From Streptomyces sp. Tue 6430 (GTDB taxonomy: Bacteria > Actinomycetota > Actinomycetes > Streptomycetales > Streptomycetaceae), in assembly GCA_021568835.1 (NCBI GenBank), contig JAKGSH010000010.1, forward strand, positions 434,001 through 498,000: a DNA stretch of 64,000 nucleotides, read 5' to 3'. The stretch's first letter is position 1. Each line of letters begins with the position of its first letter. Position numbers and translations under genes: made by a program. Shown here one piece after another: positions 21,380 through 33,884 of the stretch. A model generated the notes under the pieces. That model did no database searches and was not told the DNA's origin. It was given only the letters and a program-made list of their open reading frames with translations.

Positions 21380-21972
21380 TCACACAACATCCATCAAGGT
21401 TAGCAGCTCACGCGCCACGTCCTCGACGGAGGTGTTGACCAGGGTCTCGTCGAACTCCGGCTCGGCCGCGAGTTCGACCTTGGCCGCGTCCAGACGGCGG
21501 GCGACGACCTCGGGCGACTCGGTGCCGCGGCCGGTGAGCCTGCGCACCAGCTCCTCCCAGGAGGGCGGAGCCAGGAACACCAGCTGGGCCTCGGCCATGG
21601 AGCCGCGGACCTGGCGCGCGCCCTGGAGGTCGATCTCGAGGAGGACGGGCTCGCCCGCCTCCAGTCGCTCCAGCACGGCCGCACGCGGCGTGCCGTAGCG
21701 GTTGCCGGCGAACTCGGCCCACTCCAGCAGCTCGCCGTTGGCGATCAGCTTGTCCATCTCGTCGTCGGTGACGAAGAAGTAGTGGACACCGTGCTTCTCG
21801 CCGGGGCGGGGCCTCCGGGTCGTCGCCGAGACCGAGAGCCAGACCTCGGGGTGTTCTTTGCGCATATGAGCGACGACCGTGCTCTTGCCGACCCCGGAGG
21901 GCCGGAGAGCACGGTCAGCCGCGGACGTGCGTCCGGGGGTTCGGGGGTCGTCCCCCGGGGTGTTACAGCCAT
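21380..21972 (-). CDS. gmk: Guanylate kinase, frame broken once
   Basis: Phosphorylates GMP to GDP. About 197 aa repaired. The P-loop ([16 protein letters not shown]) exists only if one base is added in the GGG run at 21899-21901. The rest is intact: [49 protein letters not shown]. Start taken at the ATG at 21972 ([18 protein letters not shown]). An essential enzyme, so the break is very probably a sequence error. Confidence 0.93.
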
Positions 21973-22032
21973 GCGGCGATTATTCCAGTTGTCTCGCCGT
22001 GCCCGGGACGCTGTGCCCGGAGCACGTCGGAC

Positions 22033-22355
22033 TCACTTGGCCGTGTCGCCGAACTCACGCTCCAGGGAGGCGATCTGGTTGGAGCCGAGACCGCGCACCC
22101 GGCGACTCTCGGAGATGCCGAGCCGCTCCATGATCTGCTTGGCGCGGACCTTGCCCACGCCCGGCAGGGACTCCAGGAGCGCGGAGACCTTCATCTTGCC
22201 GACGACGTCGTTCTCCTGGCCCTGCTTGATGACCTCGTGAAGGGAGGCGCCGGAGTGCTTGAGTCGATTCTTGACCTCGGCCCGCTCCCGGCGAGCCGCG
22301 GCGGCCTTTTCGAGCGCGGCTGCGCGCTGTTCGGGGTAAGGGGCGGAAGAGCCAC
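22033..22355 (-). CDS. sihF: Integration host factor, actinobacterial type (sIHF), frame broken once
   Basis: Small basic nucleoid-associated protein of 107 aa that binds and constrains DNA and affects sporulation and antibiotic production in Streptomyces. GTG start at 22355 (ALPPLTPEQRAAALEKAA), a long N-terminal helix, then the helix-hairpin-helix ESLPGVGKVRAKQIMERLGI and the C-terminus SRRVRGLGSNQIASLEREFG. The coding length is 323 bp, one short of a multiple of three; the missing base is in the GGGG run at 22333-22336 (codon 8). It is unrelated to the enterobacterial IHF family. Confidence 0.92.
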
Positions 22356-22466
22356 GCCTACGTCACCTCGGATGTCGAACTGTCGGATACGGACCGGTGA
22401 GGAACCTGGTCGCTCCTCACCTGGAGAGCCACGGGCAACACGCTCGCCCGTTGACCCTCCGCTCGG

Positions 22467-22495
22467 AGACTAGCGGCCAACGCCGCCGGAGTCAG
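22467..22495 (-). promoter_or_regulatory. Candidate sigma-70-type promoter for the sIHF gene
   Basis: On the minus strand: -35 CTGACT (22490-22495), 17-bp spacer, -10 TAGTCT (22467-22472), about 110 bp before the GTG start. The fit to the HrdB consensus (TTGACN / TANNNT) is good. Confidence 0.5.
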
Positions 22496-22588
22496 CGAGA
22501 ACAGCGGAAAAGTCCTGGTCAGCCTCTACGGGGAGGGATATTTAAGACAAATTGCCCCGGATTTGAGGATGTATTCGGGCTCAAGTGG

Positions 22589-22631
22589 GCCCGCGGCCGT
22601 CCGGCGGGGTCCCGACCGGACGGCCGCGGGC
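22589..22631 (-). terminator. Terminator of the pyr operon
   Basis: 16-bp perfect stem GCCCGCGGCCGTCCGG / CCGGACGGCCGCGGGC with an 11-base loop, starting 2 bp after the pyrF stop codon. It ends the minus-strand pyr transcript before the sIHF promoter. Confidence 0.8.
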
Positions 22632-22633
22632 GG

Positions 22634-23476
22634 TCAGGCGGCCTCGACCGCGGCCCTGACCTGTTGCGCGAACCGCTCCGCGGCGTCACGCAGCGCGACC
22701 ACGTCGGGACCGTGGCGCAGCACGGCGCGGCTGACGTTCGGCACGACGTTGCGCACCGCGGCCCCGAAGACGTGCGGCAGGTCCGCCGGAGTGGCCCCCT
22801 GGGCACCGATGCCGGGCGCGAGGATCGGGCCGTTGATGTCGAGGTCGTACGTCGACAGGTCACCGAGCGTCGCGCCGACGACCGCCCCGAAGGAGCCCAG
22901 CGGCTCCTCCCCGGCGTTCTCGGCCGCCAGGTGCGCCAGCATGGTCGCGCCGACGGTACGGCCGTCCGCGCGCACCGCGTGCTGGACCTCGCCGCCCTCC
23001 GGGTTGGAGGTCAGCGCCAGCACGAAGAGTCCGGCGCCGCTCTCGCGCGCGAGGGCCACGGCCGGCGAGAGCGACCCGTAGCCGAGGTACGGCGACACGG
23101 TCAGGGCGTCCGAGAAGAGCGGGGCGTCCTTGCGCAGGAAGGACTCCGCGTAGGCCGCCATGGTCGAACCGATGTCGCCGCGCTTGGCGTCCATCACGAC
23201 CAGGGCGCCGGCCGCCCGCGCCTCCTCGACCGACCGCTCCAGGACGGCGACCCCGCGCGAGCCGAACCGTTCGAAGAAGGCGCTCTGCGGCTTCAGGACG
23301 GCGACGCGGTCGGCCGTGGCCTCGACGACCGTCCGGCTGAACCGCTCCAGACCCGCGACGGTGTCGTCCAGGCCCCACTCGGCGAGCAGCGAGGCGTGCG
23401 GGTCGATGCCGACGCACAGCGGGCCGCGCTCGTCCATGGCGCGGCGCAGGCGGGCGCCGAAGGGTTCCAGGGTCAT
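22634..23476 (-). CDS. pyrF: Orotidine-5'-phosphate decarboxylase
   Basis: Last step of UMP synthesis, OMP to UMP. 280 aa, the longer type-2 form found in actinobacteria. Active-site segment ALVVMDAKRGDIGSTMAAYA; substrate-binding SPYLGYGSLSP and ILAPGIGAQGA. Intact. The start ATG overlaps the pyrD stop by 4 bp, indicating translational coupling. Last gene of the pyr operon. Confidence 0.96.
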   Translation of the reverse strand: MTLEPFGARLRRAMDERGPLCVGIDPHASLLAEWGLDDTVAGLERFSRTVVEATADRVAVLKPQSAFFERFGSRGVAVLERSVEEARAAGALVVMDAKRGDIGSTMAAYAESFLRKDAPLFSDALTVSPYLGYGSLSPAVALARESGAGLFVLALTSNPEGGEVQHAVRADGRTVGATMLAHLAAENAGEEPLGSFGAVVGATLGDLSTYDLDINGPILAPGIGAQGATPADLPHVFGAAVRNVVPNVSRAVLRHGPDVVALRDAAERFAQQVRAAVEAA

Positions 23477-24579
23477 GCCGTCTTCCTCACGTCGGCGCCG
23501 ACGGCGTCGGCGAGGGTGGCGTACGGGCTGGTGCGCAGGCGTGCGGCGAGTCCCTTGTGGATCGCGCGGGCCCAGAAGGGTCCCTCGTAGACGAAGGCGC
23601 TGTAGCCCTGGACGAGGGTGGCGCCCGCCAGGATGCGCTCCCAGGCGTCCTCGGCGGTCTCGACGCCACCGACGCCCACGAGGGTGACGCGGTCGCCCAC
23701 GCGCGCGTAGAGGCGCCGCAGCACCTCCAGGGAGCGCGCCTTGAGCGGCGCCCCCGACAGACCGCCGGTCTCCTGCACCAGGGCGGGCGGGGAGGTCAGA
23801 CCGAGGCCCTCGCGCGCGATGGTGGTGTTCGTGGCGATGATCCCGTCCAGGCCCAGTTCCACGGCGAGGTCGGCGACGGCGTCCACGTCCTCGTCGGCGA
23901 GGTCGGGGGCGATCTTCACCAGCAGCGGCACCCGACGGTGGGCGACCGTGCGGTCGGCGGCCTCCCGCACGGCGCTCAGCAGCGGCCGCAGCGCCTCGGT
24001 GGCCTGGAGGTCGCGCAGCCCCGGGGTGTTCGGGGAGGAGACGTTGACGACCAGGTAGTCGGCGTACGGGGCGAGCCGCTCGGCCGACTTCACGTAGTCG
24101 GCGACCGCCTCGGCCTCCGGCACGGCCTTGGTCTTGCCGATGTTGACGCCGACGACGGTCCTGAAGACCGGCTCGCGGGAGGCCAGGCGCGCGGCGACGG
24201 TCAGCGAGCCGTCGTTGTTGAAGCCCATGCGGTTGATCAGCGCCCGGTCGGCGACCAGGCGGAACAGCCGCTTCCTGGGGTTGCCGGGCTGCGCCTCCCC
24301 GGTGACCGTGCCGATCTCGACGTGGTCGAAGCCCACCATCGCCATGCCGTCGACGGCGACCGCGTTCTTGTCGAAGCCGGCGGCGAGCCCGAAGGGGCCG
24401 TGCATGCGCAGGCCGAAGGCCTCGGTGCGCAGTTCCCGGTGGCGGGGGGCGAGTGCGGCCGCGACGAACGTGCGGAGCACCGGGATCCGGGCGGTGAGCC
24501 GGATCCAGCGGAAGGCCAGGTGGTGGGCCTTCTCCGGGTCCATCCGGGAGAAGGCGAGGCGGAAGAAGAGCTGGTACAT
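23473..24579 (-). CDS. pyrD: Dihydroorotate dehydrogenase (quinone), class 2
   Basis: Oxidises dihydroorotate to orotate with FMN, passing electrons to quinone at the membrane. 368 aa. The N-terminal extension ([20 protein letters not shown]) is the membrane-associated helical segment that defines class 2. FMN and substrate motifs: [16 protein letters not shown], catalytic Ser in [24 protein letters not shown]-like [16 protein letters not shown]. Start placed at the ATG at 24579 where homology begins. It is separated from carB by a MITE-like insertion and hairpin, so its coupling to carB may be weakened. Confidence 0.95.
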   Translation of the reverse strand: MYQLFFRLAFSRMDPEKAHHLAFRWIRLTARIPVLRTFVAAALAPRHRELRTEAFGLRMHGPFGLAAGFDKNAVAVDGMAMVGFDHVEIGTVTGEAQPGNPRKRLFRLVADRALINRMGFNNDGSLTVAARLASREPVFRTVVGVNIGKTKAVPEAEAVADYVKSAERLAPYADYLVVNVSSPNTPGLRDLQATEALRPLLSAVREAADRTVAHRRVPLLVKIAPDLADEDVDAVADLAVELGLDGIIATNTTIAREGLGLTSPPALVQETGGLSGAPLKARSLEVLRRLYARVGDRVTLVGVGGVETAEDAWERILAGATLVQGYSAFVYEGPFWARAIHKGLAARLRTSPYATLADAVGADVRKTA

Positions 24580-24607
24580 GACGTGTGTCCTCGAAGACCT
24601 CATACAG

Positions 24608-24635
24608 AGGGGGACACCGTTTCCGGTGTCCCCCT
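24608..24635. terminator. 12-bp hairpin between carB and pyrD
   Basis: Perfect stem AGGGGGACACCG / CGGTGTCCCCCT with loop TTTC, 28 bp before the pyrD start and just beyond the MITE-like element. It could terminate or attenuate transcription arriving from carB on the minus strand. Confidence 0.6.
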
Positions 24636-24643
24636 GGGGCTGC

Positions 24644-24819
24644 TAGGGGGTGTTTCGAAAGTCCCGCCTGCCCGGCGACGTCTGGCACGCACGCTCGCCG
24701 CGTTGTCGGGATCGCCCCGATACAACCAGTATCGGGGCGACCCTCCGCCTTGCGATCGCACGCACCAGACGCCGCCGGGCCTGCCCTTCGGGCAGACGAC
24801 GCCACTTTCGAAACACCCC

Positions 24820-24822
<3 letters not shown>
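24644..24822. mobile_element. MITE-like inverted-repeat element (about 175 bp)
   Basis: Two perfect 19-bp inverted ends, TAGGGGGTGTTTCGAAAGT (24644-24662) and its complement (24804-24822). The TA at each outer edge looks like a duplicated TA target, as made by IS630/Tc1-mariner transposases. The inside has no gene and is itself folded: CCCGGCGACGTCTGG pairs imperfectly with CCAGACGCCGCCGGG, and TCGCCCCGATA/TATCGGGGCGA forms a central hairpin around 24710-24740. The right end supplies the carB stop codon (TAG). No transposase is present in the window, so it would be mobilised in trans. Confidence 0.75.
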
Positions 24823-28119
<3,297 letters not shown>

Positions 28120-28127
<8 letters not shown>

Positions 28128-29277
28128 GCTGGCCCTCCATCAGAGAAACGAAGCGGTCGAACAGGTAGGCGGCGTCGTGCGGGCCGGCTGCCGCTTCGGG
28201 GTGGTACTGGACGGAGAAGGCCGGCTGGTCGAGCAGCCGGAGCCCCTCCACGACGTCGTCGTTGAGGCAGACGTGGGACACCTCGGCGCGGCCGAACTCG
28301 GTGTCGCTGACCTTGTCGAGCGGCGCGTCCACGGCGAACCCGTGGTTGTGCGCGGTGACCTCGACCTTGCCGGTCGTACGGTCCTGGACCGGCTGGTTGA
28401 TGCCGCGGTGGCCGTACTTCAGCTTGTAGGTGCCGAAGCCGAGGGCGCGGCCGAGGATCTGGTTGCCGAAGCAGATGCCGAACAGGGGCGTGCGGCGCCG
28501 GAGCACCTCGGTCATCAGTTCCACGGGGCCGTCGGCGGTGGCCGGGTCGCCCGGGCCGTTGGAGAAGAACACGCCGTCGGGGCCGACGGCGTACACCTCT
28601 TCGGCTGTGGCCGTCGCGGGCAGCACGTGCACCTCGATGCCGCGCTCGGCCATGCGGTGCGGGGTCATGCCCTTGATGCCGAGGTCGACCGCGGCGACGG
28701 TGAACCGCTTCTCGCCGACCGCGGGGACGACGTACGCCTCCTTGGTGGCGACCTCCTCGTAGAGGCTCGCGCCCTTCATGTGCGGCTGGGCCTGCACGCG
28801 TGCGAGGAGCTCGTCGTCCGGGCCGATCGCGTCGCCGGAGAAGACGCCGGCGCGCATGGAGCCGCGCTCGCGCAGGTGGCGGGTGAGGGCGCGGGTGTCG
28901 ATGCCGGAGATGCCGACGACGCCCTGCGCGACCAGCTCGTCGTCCAGGGAGCGCCGGGAGCGCCAGTTGGACGGCACGCGCGCGGGGTCGCGGACGACGT
29001 AGCCGGAGACCCAGATGCGGCCCGACTCGTCGTCCTCGTCGTTCCAGCCGGTGTTGCCGATCTGCGGCGCGGTCGCCACGACGATCTGGCGGTCGTAGGA
29101 GGGGTCGGTCAGGGTCTCCTGGTAGCCGGTCATGCCGGTGGAGAACACCGCTTCGCCGAAGGTCTCCCCCACGGCCCCGTAGGCACGGCCGCGGAAGGTG
29201 CGGCCGTCCTCCAGGACGAGTACGGCGGGAGCCGCCTTGTGCCTCTGCGAGGCGATCCCCTGGCTGGAGGTCGTCAT
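28120..29277 (-). CDS. carA: Carbamoyl-phosphate synthase small subunit
   Basis: Glutamine amidotransferase subunit that feeds ammonia to CarB. 385 aa. An N-terminal CarA-specific domain ([35 protein letters not shown]) is followed by a class I amidotransferase domain with nucleophile Cys in [16 protein letters not shown] and the His/Glu pair in [14 protein letters not shown]. The start is the ATG at 29277, which overlaps the preceding gene by 4 bp. Confidence 0.97.
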
Positions 29278-29852
29278 CGTGCGCCTTCCGTTTCCCTCTT
29301 GTCGATCATGGAGTTGATGGCCTCGACCCACTCGGTGTGCTCGGCCGCGTGGTCCGAGCGGAAACCGGAGTCGATCAGTGTGCCGCCGTGCTCCCAGGTC
29401 ACCAGGAGCAGTCCGCCCTCGGTGAGGACCTTGCCGGCGATGCCCTTGCCGAGCACCGCCTCGCGCAGCGCGCCGGCCGGGATGAAGAAGTCGTCCGCTC
29501 CGGGGCGTACGACGTCCAGTCCCGCGTCCGTCAGGGTGAGCTCGACCCGGCTGCGGGTGCCCAGTCCGTGCGCCACGATGCGGTCGAGCCACTGTCCGGC
29601 GGTGGTGGAGCCGTGGTAGCGGCCGCTCATCGACAGCACGGTCGGTTGTGCCGAGCCCGGCGAGTCCGGCGCGGTGGGCAGCTCCGGCAGGTCGCCCTGG
29701 AGCGTGCCGCGCCACTTCCAGCCCTCGCGCATCAGCCAGTAGACGAGCGCGACGAAGAGGCCGAGACCGACCACCCAGCCGATCCGGGCGGCCCAGTCGG
29801 TCACTTGGGCCGATTCCTTCTCGGCCGCGAGCAGTAGTGCTGCAGATGTCAC
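29274..29852 (-). CDS. Membrane-anchored protein of unknown function in the pyr operon
   Basis: 192 aa with one N-terminal membrane span (about residues 20-42: [18 protein letters not shown]), a short basic and acidic linker, and a predicted beta-rich cytoplasmic domain (about 70-180; [20 protein letters not shown], ending [13 protein letters not shown]), which resembles a PH-like domain. It overlaps both pyrC and carA by 4 bp, so it is translated with them. A comparable small gene sits between pyrC and carA in mycobacteria. Its function is not known; scaffolding the carbamoyl-phosphate/aspartate transcarbamylase enzymes at the membrane is a guess. Confidence 0.85.
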   Translation of the reverse strand: MTSAALLLAAEKESAQVTDWAARIGWVVGLGLFVALVYWLMREGWKWRGTLQGDLPELPTAPDSPGSAQPTVLSMSGRYHGSTTAGQWLDRIVAHGLGTRSRVELTLTDAGLDVVRPGADDFFIPAGALREAVLGKGIAGKVLTEGGLLLVTWEHGGTLIDSGFRSDHAAEHTEWVEAINSMIDKRETEGAR

Positions 29853-31135
29853 GTGAGCTTCCCGTCGACGAGCGTGGCCTTGCCCCGGAGCCAGGTGTGC
29901 GTCACACGGCCCGGCAGCTCACGCCCCTCGTACGGGGTGTTCCGGCTGCGCGAGGCGAAGCCCGCGGGGTCCACCTGACCACGGTATGCCGTGTCGACGA
30001 GCGTGAGGTTGGCGGGCTCACCAGCCGAGACGGGACGGCCGTGTCCCTGGGCCCGCCCGATGCGGGCCGGCGTGAAGGACATGCGGTCCGCGACCCCGGC
30101 CCAGTCCAGCAGGCCCGTGTCCACCATCGTCTCCTGGACCACCGACAGCGCGGTCTCCAGGCCGACCATGCCCATGGCGGCCGCGGCCCACTCGCAGTCC
30201 TTGTCCTCGTGCGGGTGCGGGGCGTGGTCGGTGGCGACGATGTCGATGGTGCCGTCGGCGAGCGCCTCGCGCAGGGCGTGCACGTCACGCTCGGTGCGCA
30301 GCGGCGGGTTCACCTTGTAGACCGGGTTGTAGGAGCGCACCAGCTCGTCGGTGAGGAGGAGGTGGTGCGGGGTGACCTCGGCGGTGACGTCGATGCCGCG
30401 GGACTTGGCCCAGCGGACGATCTCGACGGAGCCGGCGGTGGACAGGTGGCAGATGTGGACGCGGGAGCCGACGTGCTCGGCGAGCAGCACGTCCCGCGCG
30501 ATGACCGACTCCTCGGCGACGGCCGGCCAGCCCCCGAGCCCCAGCTCTGCGGAGACGACGCCCTCGTTCATCTGGGCGCCCTCGGTCAGCCGCGGCTCCT
30601 GCGCGTGCTGGGCGACGACGCCGCCGAAGGCCTTCACGTACTCCAGCGCGCGGCGCATGATCACGGCGTCGTCGACGCACTTGCCGTCGTCGGAGAAGAC
30701 GGTGACGCCGGCGGCGGACTCGTGCATCGCTCCCAGCTCGGCGAGCTTCCTGCCCTCCAGGCCGACGGTGACGGCGCCGATGGGCTGCACGTCGCAGTAG
30801 CCGTGCTCCCGGCCCAGTCGCCAGACCTGCTCGACGACGCCGGCGGTGTCCGCGACGGGGAAGGTGTTGGCCATGGCGAAGACGGCCGTGAAACCGCCGC
30901 TCGCAGCGGCGCGGGTGCCGGTCAGGACGGTCTCGGAGTCCTCGCGGCCCGGCTCGCGCAGGTGGGTGTGCAGGTCGACGAGGCCCGGCAGCAGTACCTT
31001 GCCATCGGCCTCGACGACCTCGGCGCCCTCGGCGGACAGCCCGCTGCCGACGGCCTCGACGACCTCGCCGTCGATCAGGACGTCCTGCGGCTCGCCGCCG
31101 AGGACCCGCGCACCACGGATAAGGATCTTGCTCAT
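29849..31135 (-). CDS. pyrC: Dihydroorotase
   Basis: Zinc enzyme that cyclises carbamoyl aspartate to dihydroorotate. 428 aa, class I type. Metal ligands in [17 protein letters not shown] (two His), [10 protein letters not shown] and the Asp of [14 protein letters not shown]. Intact from the ATG at 31135. It follows pyrB after 5 bp, and its stop overlaps the next gene's start. Confidence 0.97.
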   Translation of the reverse strand: MSKILIRGARVLGGEPQDVLIDGEVVEAVGSGLSAEGAEVVEADGKVLLPGLVDLHTHLREPGREDSETVLTGTRAAASGGFTAVFAMANTFPVADTAGVVEQVWRLGREHGYCDVQPIGAVTVGLEGRKLAELGAMHESAAGVTVFSDDGKCVDDAVIMRRALEYVKAFGGVVAQHAQEPRLTEGAQMNEGVVSAELGLGGWPAVAEESVIARDVLLAEHVGSRVHICHLSTAGSVEIVRWAKSRGIDVTAEVTPHHLLLTDELVRSYNPVYKVNPPLRTERDVHALREALADGTIDIVATDHAPHPHEDKDCEWAAAAMGMVGLETALSVVQETMVDTGLLDWAGVADRMSFTPARIGRAQGHGRPVSAGEPANLTLVDTAYRGQVDPAGFASRSRNTPYEGRELPGRVTHTWLRGKATLVDGKLT

Positions 31136-31140
31136 GGTTC

Positions 31141-32121
31141 TTACTTCTCCTCGGTGGTACGGGTGTGGCTGACGGCGGGTTCGTTCCCGCCCAGGAGCAG
31201 GTAGAGCACGGCCATCCGGATGGACACCCCGTTGGCGACCTGTTCGACGACGGTGCAGCGGTCGGAGTCGGCGACCTCGGCGGTGATCTCCATGCCGCGG
31301 ACCATCGGGCCGGGGTGCATCACGATGGCGTGCTCGGGCATCCGCGCCATCCGGTCGCCGTCGAGGCCGTAGCGCCGCGAGTACTCGCGCTCGGTCGGGA
31401 AGAACGCGGCGTTCATCCGCTCGCGCTGGACGCGCAGCATCATCACGGCGTCGGACTTGGGCAGCGTGCTGTCGAGGTCGTACGACACCTCGCAGGGCCA
31501 GGTCTCGACGCCGACCGGCACCAGGGTGGGCGGGGCGACGAGGGTGACCTCGGCGCCGAGGGTGTGCAGCAGGTCGACGTTGGAGCGGGCGACCCGGCTG
31601 TGCAGGACGTCCCCGACGATGGTGATGCGCTTGCCGGACAGGTCCCGGCCGAGCCCGGCGTCGCGGCCGACGAGCCTGCGGCGCATGGTGAAGGCGTCCA
31701 GCAGCGCCTGGGTGGGGTGCTGGTGGGTGCCGTCGCCGGCGTTGACGACGACGGCGTCGATCCATCCGGAGGTCGCGAGGCGGTACGGGGCTCCGGAGGC
31801 GCCGTGCCGGATGACGACGGCGTCGACGCCCATGGCCTCCAGGGTCTGGGCGGTGTCCTTGAGCGACTCGCCCTTGGAGACGCTGGAGCCCTTGGCGGAG
31901 AAGTTGATGACGTCCGCGGACAGGCGCTTCTCGGCGGCCTCGAAGGAGATCCGGGTCCGGGTGGAGTCCTCGAAGAAGAGGTTGACGATCGTGCGGCCGC
32001 GCAGGGTCGGCAGCTTCTTGATGGGCCGGTCCGCCACCCGGGCCATCTCCTCGGCGGTGTCGAGGACATGGACGGCGTCGTCGCGGGTGAGGTCGGCGGC
32101 CGAGATGAGATGACGCTGCAT
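31141..32121 (-). CDS. pyrB: Aspartate carbamoyltransferase catalytic subunit
   Basis: Condenses carbamoyl phosphate with aspartate. 326 aa. Carbamoyl-phosphate loop [13 protein letters not shown], catalytic [12 protein letters not shown], and [11 protein letters not shown] for aspartate binding. There is no pyrI regulatory-subunit gene; feedback control presumably comes through PyrR and CarB. Starts at the ATG at 32121, 82 bp behind pyrR. Confidence 0.97.
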   Translation of the reverse strand: MQRHLISAADLTRDDAVHVLDTAEEMARVADRPIKKLPTLRGRTIVNLFFEDSTRTRISFEAAEKRLSADVINFSAKGSSVSKGESLKDTAQTLEAMGVDAVVIRHGASGAPYRLATSGWIDAVVVNAGDGTHQHPTQALLDAFTMRRRLVGRDAGLGRDLSGKRITIVGDVLHSRVARSNVDLLHTLGAEVTLVAPPTLVPVGVETWPCEVSYDLDSTLPKSDAVMMLRVQRERMNAAFFPTEREYSRRYGLDGDRMARMPEHAIVMHPGPMVRGMEITAEVADSDRCTVVEQVANGVSIRMAVLYLLLGGNEPAVSHTRTTEEK

Positions 32122-32203
32122 CTGTCAGGCTCCGTAAGGCATGGGGAGTTTTCGGGCATGCGGGCGCGTGGAGGCACGCACTCGGGGGGCGTACGCCGGA
32201 GTG

Positions 32204-32848
32204 CTAGTGCTGTGCGCCCGGGGCGGTCCGCTTGACGCCGAGCAGCACGGTGTCGCGACCGTCCTCCTCGGCCAGCTGGACCTTGACCGTCTCCCGCAGC
32301 GACGTGGGGAGGTTCTTGCCGACGTAGTCGGCGCGGATGGGCAGTTCGCGGTGACCGCGGTCGACGAGGACCGCGAGCTGCACCGCGCGGGGGCGCCCGA
32401 TGTCGTTCAGGGCGTCGAGGGCGGCGCGGATGGTGCGGCCGGAGAAGAGCACGTCGTCGACGAGGACGACCAGCTTGCCGTCGATCCCGTCGCCGGGGAT
32501 CTCCGTGCGGGCGAGCGCCCGCGGCGGGTGCATGCGCAGGTCGTCGCGGTACATGGTGATGTCGAGGGAGCCGACCGGGATCGCGCGGTCGGTGATCTCC
32601 TCGAGCTTGGCGGCGAGCCGGCGGCCGAGGAAGACGCCCCGGGTCGGGATGCCGAGGAGGACCACGTCGTCGGCGCCCTTGGCGCGCTCGACGATCTCGT
32701 GGGCGATGCGGGTCAGCACCCGCGCGATGTCGGGGCCTTCGAGGACGGGCCGCGCCTCGGAGCGCGGTTCCTGCCGCGCGCCCTGGCCGGCGTGCGGGAC
32801 CTGCGGGTCTCGCCCGTCCTGGTGGTCGTCATTGCCGTACGTGTCCAT
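32204..32848 (-). CDS. pyrR: PyrR bifunctional pyr operon regulator / uracil phosphoribosyltransferase
   Basis: RNA-binding regulator that senses UMP/PRPP and represses the pyr operon; family members also have some uracil phosphoribosyltransferase activity. 214 aa, longer than the usual 180 or so because of a non-conserved, hydrophilic N-terminal stretch (about residues 1-35). PRPP loop: [20 protein letters not shown]; other conserved parts: [16 protein letters not shown] and [11 protein letters not shown]. First gene of the operon pyrR-pyrB-pyrC-x-carA-carB-pyrD-pyrF, preceded by a PyrR-binding-like RNA element that includes its ribosome-binding site. Confidence 0.96.
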   Translation of the reverse strand: MDTYGNDDHQDGRDPQVPHAGQGARQEPRSEARPVLEGPDIARVLTRIAHEIVERAKGADDVVLLGIPTRGVFLGRRLAAKLEEITDRAIPVGSLDITMYRDDLRMHPPRALARTEIPGDGIDGKLVVLVDDVLFSGRTIRAALDALNDIGRPRAVQLAVLVDRGHRELPIRADYVGKNLPTSLRETVKVQLAEEDGRDTVLLGVKRTAPGAQH

Positions 32849-32854
32849 GGGAAA

Positions 32855-32886
32855 CGGACCTCCTTCTCCGCCTCACGGGACGGACC
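32855..32886 (-). promoter_or_regulatory. Putative PyrR-binding RNA leader overlapping the pyrR ribosome-binding site
   Basis: The minus-strand leader carries GUCCCGUGAGGCGGAGAAGG, closely resembling the known PyrR-binding loop (CCAGAGAGGCUGAGAAGG in Bacillus leaders). It can fold as CCG-UGAGG-CGG, with the purine bulge AGAA and an outer UCC/GGA stem. The same segment contains the Shine-Dalgarno AAGGAGG, 10 or so bases before the ATG at 32848. No terminator hairpin sits between it and pyrR, so PyrR binding would most simply block translation of pyrR. Confidence 0.65.
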
Positions 32887-33002
32887 TTAAAGGACGTCGG
32901 ATTTGCGCCATCCACGGTAGCAGGTCGGAGGGGCACCTCCGTTCACCCCATCGGCCCAGTGGTCAGCGGCTACCACGGAAGAGTCGGTGTGGACCATTCG
33001 GC

Positions 33003-33032
33003 TTGACGCAGAAGAATCACGCTGCGTAACCT
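33003..33032 (+). promoter_or_regulatory. bldD promoter (sigma-70/HrdB type)
   Basis: -35 TTGACG (33003-33008), 18-bp spacer, -10 TAACCT (33027-33032), about 70 bp before the bldD start. A good match for the housekeeping sigma factor. Confidence 0.65.
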
Positions 33033-33045
33033 CACAGTGAGTTAC
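33026..33045. promoter_or_regulatory. Probable BldD operator at its own promoter
   Basis: Imperfect palindrome GTAACCTCAC-A-GTGAGTTAC covering the -10 region. The core TCAC/GTGA half-sites match the inverted half-site pattern described for BldD targets, and bldD is known to repress itself in Streptomyces coelicolor. The site would also lie about 140 bp upstream of the pyrR leader on the other strand. Confidence 0.6.
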
Positions 33046-33101
33046 CAGCCGCGCGGCATGGAACCTCACCCAGTCGCGTCGACCCAGTGCCGGGGAGCTA
33101 T

Positions 33102-33602
33102 ATGTCCAGCGAATACGCCAAACAGCTCGGGGCCAAGCTCCGGGCCATCCGCACCCAGCAGGGCCTTTCCCTCCACGGTGTCGAGGAGAAGTCCCAGGGA
33201 CGGTGGAAGGCGGTCGTGGTCGGTTCGTACGAGCGCGGCGACCGCGCCGTGACCGTGCAGCGCCTTGCGGAGCTGGCCGATTTCTACGGTGTCCCCGTGC
33301 AGGAGCTGCTCCCGGGCACCACGCCGGGCGGTGCCGCCGAGCCGCCGCCGAAGCTGGTCCTGGACCTGGAGCGGCTGGCCCACGTGCCGGTCGAGAAGGC
33401 CGGTCCCCTCCAGCGGTACGCGGCCACGATCCAGTCGCAGCGCGGCGACTACAACGGCAAGGTGCTCTCGATCCGCCAGGACGACCTGCGCACGCTCGCC
33501 GTCATCTACGACCAGTCGCCCTCGGTCCTGACCGAGCAGCTGATCAGCTGGGGCGTGCTGGACGCGGACGCGCGTCGCGCCGTCTCCCACGAGGAGGGCT
33601 GA
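33102..33602 (+). CDS. bldD: Developmental regulator BldD
   Basis: Master repressor of sporulation genes in Streptomyces; it dimerises on DNA when its C-terminal domain binds a tetramer of c-di-GMP. 166 aa from the ATG at 33102 (ribosome site GGGGAG 6 bases upstream). The N-terminal XRE-type helix-turn-helix is at about residues 5-70 (LGAKLRAIRTQQGLSLHGVE). The signature c-di-GMP motif RxD-x8-RxxD is present at R114-G-D116 and R125-Q-D-D128. Intact and nearly identical to the known protein. Divergent from pyrR. Confidence 0.98.
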   Translation: MSSEYAKQLGAKLRAIRTQQGLSLHGVEEKSQGRWKAVVVGSYERGDRAVTVQRLAELADFYGVPVQELLPGTTPGGAAEPPPKLVLDLERLAHVPVEKAGPLQRYAATIQSQRGDYNGKVLSIRQDDLRTLAVIYDQSPSVLTEQLISWGVLDADARRAVSHEEG

Positions 33603-33630
33603 GTCGCCGCGTCGACCAGCAGAAACGTGC

Positions 33631-33671
33631 CGCCGGGGCGGCCGGACCGAAAGGTTCCGGCCGCCCCGGCG
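33631..33671 (+). terminator. bldD terminator
   Basis: 16-bp GC-rich stem (CGCCGGGGCGGCCGGA with its complement), closed by ACC-GAAA-GGT, a GNRA-type loop, 28 bp after the bldD stop. Confidence 0.8.
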
Positions 33672-33726
33672 CCTTTGTCCCGCCGCCCCGGCGCCTTTGT
33701 CCCGCCGCCCCGGAGCCGTTGTCCCG
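33661..33726. repeat. 22-bp tandem repeat, three units
   Basis: Two identical copies and one slightly changed copy of a 22-bp unit containing CCGCCCCGGCGCCTTTGTCC, starting inside the right arm of the bldD terminator. Confidence 0.75.
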
Positions 33727-33830
33727 CCCGTGGAGCCGGTGGCCCGTGGAGCCGGTCCCACGAGGCCCTCAGGATCCTCAGGAGCCCCGACAGCCACACG
33801 CCGAGGGGAACGCCGACGGACCGGAGCATG

Positions 33831-33871
33831 CCGGAGGGCCCGCGGACAGCACGTCCACGGGCCCTCCGGCG
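33831..33871 (-). terminator. nusB terminator
   Basis: 13-bp stem GCCGGAGGGCCCG / CGGGCCCTCCGGC with further pairing (GGAC/GTCC) in the loop, 14 bp after the nusB stop. Located between the convergent genes bldD and nusB. Confidence 0.75.
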
Positions 33872-33884
33872 TCGCCGGTACCGC

